Shown here: piece by piece, positions 6,489 to 11,502 of the stretch | Layout of the letters: every line of letters starts with the position of its first letter | Numbering within the stretch: position 1 is the stretch's first letter | NCBI GenBank assembly: GCA_947500275.1 | Contig: CANMSW010000046.1 | Coordinates: 1-11,502 of the forward strand | DNA: 11,502 nt | Origin: Bacteriovoracaceae bacterium | Lineage (GTDB): Bacteria; Bdellovibrionota; UBA1018 | Direction: 5' to 3' | Notes under the pieces: generated by a model | The model's database searches: none | What the model was told of the DNA's origin: nothing | The model's input: the letters and a program-made list of their open reading frames with translations, nothing else | Program-made: the position numbers and the translations under genes

Positions 6489-8042
6489 TTATCTGGACGA
6501 AACCAGAGCAGCACAATCTGCGTTTTCGATCATCGATTCCAGGCGCTGAATCTCCTCGGTCAACGAGCGATCCGAATCCATGAAGGCCGCTCGCTTGCGA
6601 ACCTCCCGATGGAGCGTCTCCACTTTCCTGGATGATTTCAGGGGCCTGAGAAGCTCAATGCCTTGCGCCGAAGCGAGTAACTCCATTGCGATCACGCGGC
6701 GAGCGTTTTGTACCACACGAGACGCCTTTCGGGCAGCCCAGGCCCCCATGCTGACATGATCCTCTTTATCAGCAGAAGTAGGAATAGTGTCGACGCTCGC
6801 TGGGTGGCAAAGGGTCTTATTCTCAGAAACAATGCTCGCTGCGGCGACTTGAACAATCATGAACCCGCTGTTGAGACCGCTTGCTCGGGTGAGGAATGCG
6901 GGTAGCTCCGATATGGCCGGATTAATGAGCTTCTCGAGTCGCTGCTCGGAGATGCTCCCCAGTTCAGCCACTGCGATACAAAGCATATCCATCGCCACAG
7001 AGACAATCTGCCCATGGAAATTCCCACCGCTCAAGATGCCACGAGTAGTTGGGAAAATCAGAGGATTGTCGGTGACTGCGTTCACTTCACGCTCAAGCAC
7101 TTCACGAACAAATTGAATGAGATCCCGCGAAGCTCCGTGCACTTGGGGAATGCACCGAAGACTGTAGGGGTCTTGAACTCGAGTACAATCGACATGGCTC
7201 TTGGCAATGGAGCTCTTTCCACCGGTTAAAAGAATGTCTCTCATCCGTGCCGCTACTTCAACTTGGCCCGGGTGCGGGCGAACAGCTTGAATCCGCTCGT
7301 CAAAAGCAGTTGCAGTCCCTCGGAGAGCCTCGCAACTCATGGCTCCGGCATAATCGGCGATATCGGACAAATGTTCGGCCTCGAGCAAAGTAAGCGCACC
7401 GATCGCGGTCATAAACTGAGTCCCATTGATCAGTGCAAGACCCTCTTTGGCTCCAAGACGAATCGGGCTCAAGCCAACTCGACGAAGTGCTTCTCCGCCC
7501 GACATCTCCACTCCGTCCACTCTCGCCTTACCCTCACCGATCAGAACAAGGGCCAAGTGCGACAGAGGGGCAAGGTCCCCGCTTGCGCCGACTGAACCTT
7601 GCTCGGGAATGATCGGACAAACTCCTCGATTCAAAAGTTCGATCAGTTGCTGAACCGTTTCGAGTCGAACTCCCGAGTGACCTGCCGTTAAGTTCGCTGC
7701 CCGCAAAAGAAGCATTGCGCGGACTTGCGCGTCTGACAAAGGCGTCCCCACTCCGCAAGCATGCGAGCGGATCAAATTATACTGAAGGGATTCGATATCG
7801 TTTTCTGGAATTCGAACATTTGAAAGTAAACCAAACCCGGTGTTCACTCCGTACATGGTTTTTCCGGTATCGATCTCACGCTCAAGGAAGGAGCGTGCTG
7901 ACCGAATTTTTCGGACCGCCGCCGCAGAAAGCTCTACCTTCTTCAGGCCGAACGCGACATCGCGTACGTCTTCAAGAGTTAACCGTTTTTGGCCCAGACT
8001 CAGGAGTGGGGCTGCCTTTTTCAGCGTTTTCTTTTTTTTCAT
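6489..8042 (-). CDS. hutH: Histidine ammonia-lyase (first step of histidine degradation)
   Basis: HutH removes ammonia from L-histidine to give trans-urocanate. Its electrophile, MIO, forms by cyclisation of an Ala-Ser-Gly triplet. That triplet is Ala153-Ser154-Gly155 in GSVGASGDLAPLSH, and the catalytic tyrosine region is YGVNTGFG with Tyr64. Other conserved blocks are NGTQFMTA, QDPYSLRC, AVTDNPLIF, GGNFHG and QEDHVSM-like (seen as KEDHVSMG). The 517-residue length is normal, and the His-specific landmarks favour HutH over phenylalanine or tyrosine ammonia-lyase. The Shine-Dalgarno GGAG (8053-8050) lies inside the last codons of rpe, and only 3 bases separate the two genes, so hutH is transcribed and probably translated together with rpe. 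An A8 run follows the start codon and encodes a lysine-rich N terminus (MKKKKTLKK). Confidence 0.97.
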   Translation of the reverse strand: MKKKKTLKKAAPLLSLGQKRLTLEDVRDVAFGLKKVELSAAAVRKIRSARSFLEREIDTGKTMYGVNTGFGLLSNVRIPENDIESLQYNLIRSHACGVGTPLSDAQVRAMLLLRAANLTAGHSGVRLETVQQLIELLNRGVCPIIPEQGSVGASGDLAPLSHLALVLIGEGKARVDGVEMSGGEALRRVGLSPIRLGAKEGLALINGTQFMTAIGALTLLEAEHLSDIADYAGAMSCEALRGTATAFDERIQAVRPHPGQVEVAARMRDILLTGGKSSIAKSHVDCTRVQDPYSLRCIPQVHGASRDLIQFVREVLEREVNAVTDNPLIFPTTRGILSGGNFHGQIVSVAMDMLCIAVAELGSISEQRLEKLINPAISELPAFLTRASGLNSGFMIVQVAAASIVSENKTLCHPASVDTIPTSADKEDHVSMGAWAARKASRVVQNARRVIAMELLASAQGIELLRPLKSSRKVETLHREVRKRAAFMDSDRSLTEEIQRLESMIENADCAALVSSR

Positions 8043-8045
8043 TTC

Positions 8046-8768
8046 TTATCTCCGTGAGCGCGTGTTGCCATTAGCCTTCGAACGAATATCGCGAATCGCT
8101 TTGGCCCGATCGGCCGCACCGAAAATAGCTGAACCCGCTACCAACACGTCGACACCCGCCGCGCGCGCTGTTGCCGCGTTAGCCGACGAAATACCGCCGT
8201 CAATTTCAATTAAGAAAGAGCGATCTCCGCGAATGCTCGCGAGTCGTTTTACTTTGTCTAAAGTGGAAGGAATGAACTTTTGCCCGCCAAAGCCAGGATT
8301 CACGCTCATGATTAAAACCAAGTCGACTTGGTCCAATACTTCCTCGACTGCCCCTAGGTTCGTTCCTGGGTTGATTGACACCCCGGCGCGGCACCCTGCT
8401 TCACGGATGCGATGAATCAGGCGATCCAAATGAAAAGTTGCCTCAGCATGCACCGTGATGACGTCAGCCCCAGCCCTTGCGAAGGGCTCAATCCAATCCT
8501 CAGGGCGACTCACCATCAAATGGCAGTCAAGGGGCAGTTGAGTGTGCTCCTGGAGGCTCTCGACTAAAATGGGCCCGAAGGTGAGGTTCGGCACGAAATG
8601 GCCGTCCATCACGTCTAAGTGAAGCCAATCTGCGCCTGCTTTTTCGACTGCCTGTACTTCGTCCTTCAAACGAGCAAAGTCCGCCGATAAAAGCGATGGA
8701 GCAACTAGGACGCCCGTCTCGGGCTGAGTGGTTTTCTTTCGAGTCGTTTTTTTTTGAACTAGGCTCAC
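8046..8768 (-). CDS. rpe: Ribulose-phosphate 3-epimerase
   Basis: Rpe interconverts D-ribulose 5-phosphate and D-xylulose 5-phosphate in the pentose phosphate pathway. It is a cytoplasmic metal-dependent TIM barrel. Visible motifs are APSLLSADF at 23-31, HLDVMDGHFVPNLTFGP at 50-66 with metal ligands His50 and Asp52, DCHLMV with His83, SVNPGFGGQ at 155-163, EIDGGIS with Asp190, and the phosphate-binding AGSAIFG at 211-217. Asp52 and Asp190 are the expected acid-base pair. I chose the GTG at 8768, giving 240 residues, because GGGAGG is 6 bases before it and the GTG overlaps the fmt stop as GTGA. A longer frame reaching 8876 would run deep into fmt. The protein has about 20 extra N-terminal residues rich in Lys and Thr, encoded partly by an A9 run, and a basic C-terminal tail (KANGNTRSRR). 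Confidence 0.95.
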   Translation of the reverse strand: MSLVQKKTTRKKTTQPETGVLVAPSLLSADFARLKDEVQAVEKAGADWLHLDVMDGHFVPNLTFGPILVESLQEHTQLPLDCHLMVSRPEDWIEPFARAGADVITVHAEATFHLDRLIHRIREAGCRAGVSINPGTNLGAVEEVLDQVDLVLIMSVNPGFGGQKFIPSTLDKVKRLASIRGDRSFLIEIDGGISSANAATARAAGVDVLVAGSAIFGAADRAKAIRDIRSKANGNTRSRR

Positions 8769-9769
8769 GATGGACCTCCCACACTCATTTTTTGGCTCTT
8801 TAGCGGCAGAGAAATTCCCCGCCCCTTGAGTCCGTTCATCACGGCGGCGGCCTCCATTTCCTTCTTCCCATCCCACTGCAGCCGCTCGAGCTGAAGAGAG
8901 CCCTTCTGTGTTCCTAACAAGAGCATTCCGTATTTTTCAAAAAGAGCACCTGACGGGCCTTGTATATCAAGACGTGGGGTCGCTTGGCGTATTTTCAGGC
9001 GCTCAGCCTTTCCGTTGACCTCTATTTGCAGACTTGTCCCCGGCCAAGGATTCAACGCTCGAACCTGACGATCGAGCACTTCGCCCGTTTGATCCCACGG
9101 ATTCAGCCACTCCATCTCCTTCGTGAGTTTTGAGGCATAAGTGACTTTCGACTCATCTTGAGGTTGACCCTTGAGATCTCCTCGAGCGAGTCCATCCAAC
9201 GTGGGAACAATCAGCTCAGAGCCTAAAATCGCGAGGCGATCGTGGAGAGTTCCGGCGGTATCTTGCTGAGAAATCTCCGTGCTTTTTTGCAAAAGAATAT
9301 CACCTGCATCGAGTTTCTCGACGAGCTTCATCGTTGCGACACCTGTCACGGAGTCACCCTCGAGGATCGCTCGTTGGATCGGAGCGGCGCCTCTCCAACG
9401 AGGGAGAAGGGAGGAATGAATATTGACGCAACCGAAGCGCGGTAGCTCAAGCACGTTCTTCCGAAGGATTTGGCCGAAGGCAACCACTACAATGATATCG
9501 GGCCGTAGAGCCTGGAGTTTTTCGAATTCACCTGGGAGCGAAAGCTTATCAGGCTGATGGATTTCTTGAATCCCAAGTCGCAATGCCTCTGACTTGACCG
9601 GAGGAGGTTTGAGCTCCAGCCCGCGGCCCACCGGGCGATCGGGCTGCGAATAGACGGCCACAACTTCGTGTGACTGGTGCACAGCACGAAGGGCCGGAAC
9701 GGCAAACTCGGGGGTTCCCATAAAAACGACCCGAAGCTTCGGGGCGTAAGAGTCAAAAGTGGGGTTCAT
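8765..9769 (-). CDS. fmt: Methionyl-tRNA formyltransferase
   Basis: Fmt transfers the formyl group of 10-formyltetrahydrofolate to initiator methionyl-tRNA, so that translation starts with N-formylmethionine. The 334-residue protein has VVFMGTPEFAVPAL at 14-27, SQPDRPVGRG at 41-50, and HQPDKL. The catalytic region follows: CVNIHSSLLPRWRGAAPIQ at 114-132 with Asn116 and His118, and LDAGDIL with Asp154. The C-terminal tRNA-binding domain, with NPWPGT, follows. Length is near the usual 310-320. I prefer the ATG at 9769; a GTG at 9787 in the same frame is possible, and neither has a strong Shine-Dalgarno. def lies just upstream (33 bases), the classical def-fmt pairing, and rpe starts within its stop codon. 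Confidence 0.95.
   Translation of the reverse strand: MNPTFDSYAPKLRVVFMGTPEFAVPALRAVHQSHEVVAVYSQPDRPVGRGLELKPPPVKSEALRLGIQEIHQPDKLSLPGEFEKLQALRPDIIVVVAFGQILRKNVLELPRFGCVNIHSSLLPRWRGAAPIQRAILEGDSVTGVATMKLVEKLDAGDILLQKSTEISQQDTAGTLHDRLAILGSELIVPTLDGLARGDLKGQPQDESKVTYASKLTKEMEWLNPWDQTGEVLDRQVRALNPWPGTSLQIEVNGKAERLKIRQATPRLDIQGPSGALFEKYGMLLLGTQKGSLQLERLQWDGKKEMEAAAVMNGLKGRGISLPLKSQKMSVGGPS
8775..8780 (-). promoter_or_regulatory. rpe: Strong Shine-Dalgarno that decides the rpe start
   Basis: The minus strand reads GGGAGG here, six bases before the GTG at 8768. It lies inside the last codons of fmt and fixes the rpe start at the GTG overlapping the fmt stop, rather than at upstream codons in the same frame. 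It is the clearest ribosome binding site in this cluster, so rpe can be translated well despite its GTG start. Confidence 0.75.
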
Positions 9770-9802
9770 TGTCTGAGGAAATCCCACGAATCGGGGCTCG
9801 AC

Positions 9803-10459
9803 TCAAATGCCCTTTTTTTTCGTTTTCGAAGAACTTGAAGGAATCCCTGACCCTTTCGTCAGGGCCACCATTTTGAGCCGATCCAGTTCTTCACGTTCAG
9901 CCCGCTCTTTGCGGAGTCTCTTCTTAGCAAAGTCCTTCTTCACCGGACTCAAGCGGTCGATGAAGAGCTTTCCGTCAAGATGGTCCATTTCGTGCTGAAT
10001 GCAGACTGCCAACAGCCCATCCGCCGACATCGTTTTCGTAAGACCGTCCAAGTTCAGGTACTGGACCTTGATTTTTTCGGCTCGCCGAACTTCGGCCGTA
10101 TACTCAGGGACGGACAGGCAGCCTTCCTCAAGCGTGATGGTCCCTTCCTGCAAAATAATTTCAGGATTAATCAAGACTCGAGGGTTCTTTCCCGTGATTA
10201 AAGCCCCACCTACCACCTCAGATCCCGCCGGTGGACTAATTCCCTCAGGAAGCTCCTCCATCTCAAAGTCGGTGTCGACGACCACGATCCGCTGAAGGAG
10301 CCCCACTTGGTTGGCTGCCAACCCGATTCCCGGTGCGTCGTACATCGTCTCGAGCATATCGTCCGCCAAACGGAAGAACGAGGCATCCACCCGTGCGACT
10401 GGGAGCGCTTTCTGCGCTAAAATCGGATCTGGAAATGTGTAAATCTTTAATTTTGCCAT
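9803..10459 (-). CDS. def: Peptide deformylase
   Basis: Def removes the formyl group from the N-terminal methionine of new proteins as they leave the ribosome. It is a metalloenzyme, usually with Fe2+. All three family motifs are present: GIGLAANQVG at 44-53, EGCLSVP at 112-118 with metal ligand Cys114, and QHEMDHLDG at 155-163 with His156, Glu157 and His160. At 218 residues it is longer than the ~170 of E. coli. About 20 extra residues (roughly 65-92, Pro- and Gly-rich) lie between motifs 1 and 2, and there is a long charged C-terminal tail from about 173, rich in Lys, Arg and Glu, ending in a Ser/Lys-rich KTKKKGI. The start ATG lacks a clear Shine-Dalgarno. It lies 73 bases after the permease gene and directly before fmt. 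Confidence 0.96.
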   Translation of the reverse strand: MAKLKIYTFPDPILAQKALPVARVDASFFRLADDMLETMYDAPGIGLAANQVGLLQRIVVVDTDFEMEELPEGISPPAGSEVVGGALITGKNPRVLINPEIILQEGTITLEEGCLSVPEYTAEVRRAEKIKVQYLNLDGLTKTMSADGLLAVCIQHEMDHLDGKLFIDRLSPVKKDFAKKRLRKERAEREELDRLKMVALTKGSGIPSSSSKTKKKGI

Positions 10460-10532
10460 TGAAGTACTGCCTGATTTTCAGTTGCTCGAGCCCCGAGTTT
10501 TCATTGCGAACTGAGTGGAACTGTAAACGTCA

Positions 10533-11502
10533 TCACTTCGCTGGGCGAGCAATGAGCGCTGCCGCCAAAGCCACGAAGATCGAGCTTGGAAGCCATGCAG
10601 CGAGCCATGACGGCAGCGCACCATTGGATCCTAGGGATAAGCTCACCGAAAAGAAAAGCCAATAGAAAAACGTGACGCCAAGGCCGACCCCGAGGTCCTT
10701 GGCGACACCTCCGTCCCGTCGTCTGCGAATGACAAATGGAACCCCCAAAAGACACATCACCATGGGGGTGAAACTCATACTAATCCGCGCATGGAATTTG
10801 GATTCATAATAGTTACTCGGGGTGCCTGCACGGACGGAACGCTTGATGTAACGCCAGAGGTCTTTCAACCTTAACGCGTCGGTCTCTTTTTCAATCTCCA
10901 CGAAATCGGCAGGCTCCTCCGAGATCATCAGGGGCTTCGTTTTAAACCTTCGTGTCATCGGAAGGCCATCGTCGTCTGAAAAAATGGTGACCGTGCCCTG
11001 CTCCAATCTCCAGCTGCGCTTTTCAGGATCATATTGTCCCCGCTCAGCGGCCAGGACCTCTGCTAACCGGAACTGGGAGTCAAACGAGTAAACATCCATT
11101 CCTTTAATGGTCAGACTTTCCCGAGTGAAGGACTTCAGATTATAGATCGTGTTTTTCGAGCGGTACCAAACTTTATTCTGTTTAAAATCGAGGAAGAAGT
11201 TCGGCTTTTTCTTCATTTCTCGCCAGTAGAACAAAGTGCGCTGACGATAAACCGGGGGCAGTATTCGGTCCTGAGCGATGAGCAGCAAACAACAGAACAT
11301 GAAGGTCAGTGACAGGAGGGTTAAGACGACTCGTTTTAGACTGACACCGATCGAAAAAATTGCGGTCAATTCGTGAGTGCGGTTCAAGCCTGAGAGCGTC
11401 ATCAGTGTTGCCAACATGACCGCTGGAGGCGCTAACTTGACGCTGATCTCTGGGAGAGCGTACCCGTGGTAAATCAATAACTGCTGAACCGAATATCTTC
11501 CG
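10533..11502 (-). CDS. LptF/LptG-family lipopolysaccharide export permease, 5' partial
   Basis: This is the larger part (322 residues visible) of a YjgP/YjgQ-family permease. LptF and LptG form the inner-membrane channel of the Lpt ABC exporter that pulls lipopolysaccharide from the inner membrane. Seen are part of the N-terminal membrane half with a conserved HELTAIFSIGVSL segment (coupling-helix region), a transmembrane helix at about 58-77, a periplasmic domain at about 85-235 (beta-strand-rich in the family), then FTPMVMCLLGVPFVIRRRRDGG and two more helices (about 270-292 and 297-318). The frame stays open to the window edge (GRYSVQQL before the TTG at 11477), so that TTG is not the start and about 50 N-terminal residues lie outside. 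LptF and LptG cannot be told apart with confidence, so no symbol is given. It heads the visible part of the minus-strand cluster. Confidence 0.87.
   Translation of the reverse strand, partial: GRYSVQQLLIYHGYALPEISVKLAPPAVMLATLMTLSGLNRTHELTAIFSIGVSLKRVVLTLLSLTFMFCCLLLIAQDRILPPVYRQRTLFYWREMKKKPNFFLDFKQNKVWYRSKNTIYNLKSFTRESLTIKGMDVYSFDSQFRLAEVLAAERGQYDPEKRSWRLEQGTVTIFSDDDGLPMTRRFKTKPLMISEEPADFVEIEKETDALRLKDLWRYIKRSVRAGTPSNYYESKFHARISMSFTPMVMCLLGVPFVIRRRRDGGVAKDLGVGLGVTFFYWLFFSVSLSLGSNGALPSWLAAWLPSSIFVALAAALIARPAK

Noticed and set aside
7840..8415. 191-residue open frame on the plus strand spanning the hutH-rpe junction
   Set aside because: It is antisense to conserved parts of both genes, and its composition (Ser, Arg and Phe runs) is that of a shadow frame.
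8769..8876. Upstream extension of the rpe frame by 36 codons
   Set aside because: It would run inside fmt, lacks Rpe-like sequence, and the GTG at 8768 has a strong Shine-Dalgarno and a GTGA overlap.
10460..10532. Possible promoter or terminator in the gap between the permease gene and def
   Set aside because: I see only a weak TTTACA/TGAAAA pair, a small GCTCGAGC palindrome and a 4-bp stem, none convincing.

Overview
The window is a compact, gene-dense stretch from a Gram-negative bacterium. An LptF/LptG-type lipopolysaccharide-export permease implies an outer membrane, and an Flp-type prepilin and periplasmic-type thioredoxin fit this. The mix of genes would suit a Bdellovibrionota or other deltaproteobacterial-type genome, but that is inference: no rRNA or other taxonomic marker is present. 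Nearly every base is coding. The longest gene-free gap is about 109 bases (4688-4796), so no stretch over 300 bases lacks a gene. I see no tRNA, rRNA, CRISPR array, insertion sequence or phage gene.

Layout. (1) Positions 1-1927, plus strand: a tightly overlapping set of a CoA-transferase family III gene (5' end off the window), rlmE (23S rRNA 2'-O-methyltransferase) and a stand-alone RibD C-terminal-domain reductase. Stop and start codons overlap at both junctions. (2) 1943-2799: a small Flp-type prepilin on the minus strand, divergent from a membrane-anchored TlpA-like thioredoxin on the plus strand. Only about 30 bases separate the two starts, and a candidate pilin promoter overlaps the thioredoxin start codon. 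(3) 11502-2820, minus strand: one long co-directional cluster in the order lptF/G-type permease (5' end off the window), def, fmt, rpe, hutH, hutU, hutI, and a secreted protein of unknown function.

How the genes fit together. def and fmt are the two ends of the N-formylmethionine cycle and rpe belongs to the pentose phosphate pathway. hutH-hutU-hutI carry out the first three steps of histidine breakdown, giving N-formiminoglutamate. The hut genes have no dedicated promoter visible ahead of them: the hutH Shine-Dalgarno lies inside the end of rpe, and rpe starts inside the stop of fmt. A housekeeping translation operon therefore appears to run straight into an amino-acid catabolic pathway. No fourth-step enzyme (HutG, FtcD or HutF) and no hut regulator is present.

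The points most worth a second look are: an in-frame TGA near the end of hutI, after which the frame continues with a family-like tail to an ATGA overlap with the next gene; a perfect 9-bp hairpin with possible alternative pairings in the only sizeable gap inside the hut cluster; the pilin with a CPGC tail facing a thioredoxin gene; and the unknown secreted protein that ends the hut cluster. I found no clearly new multi-gene system.
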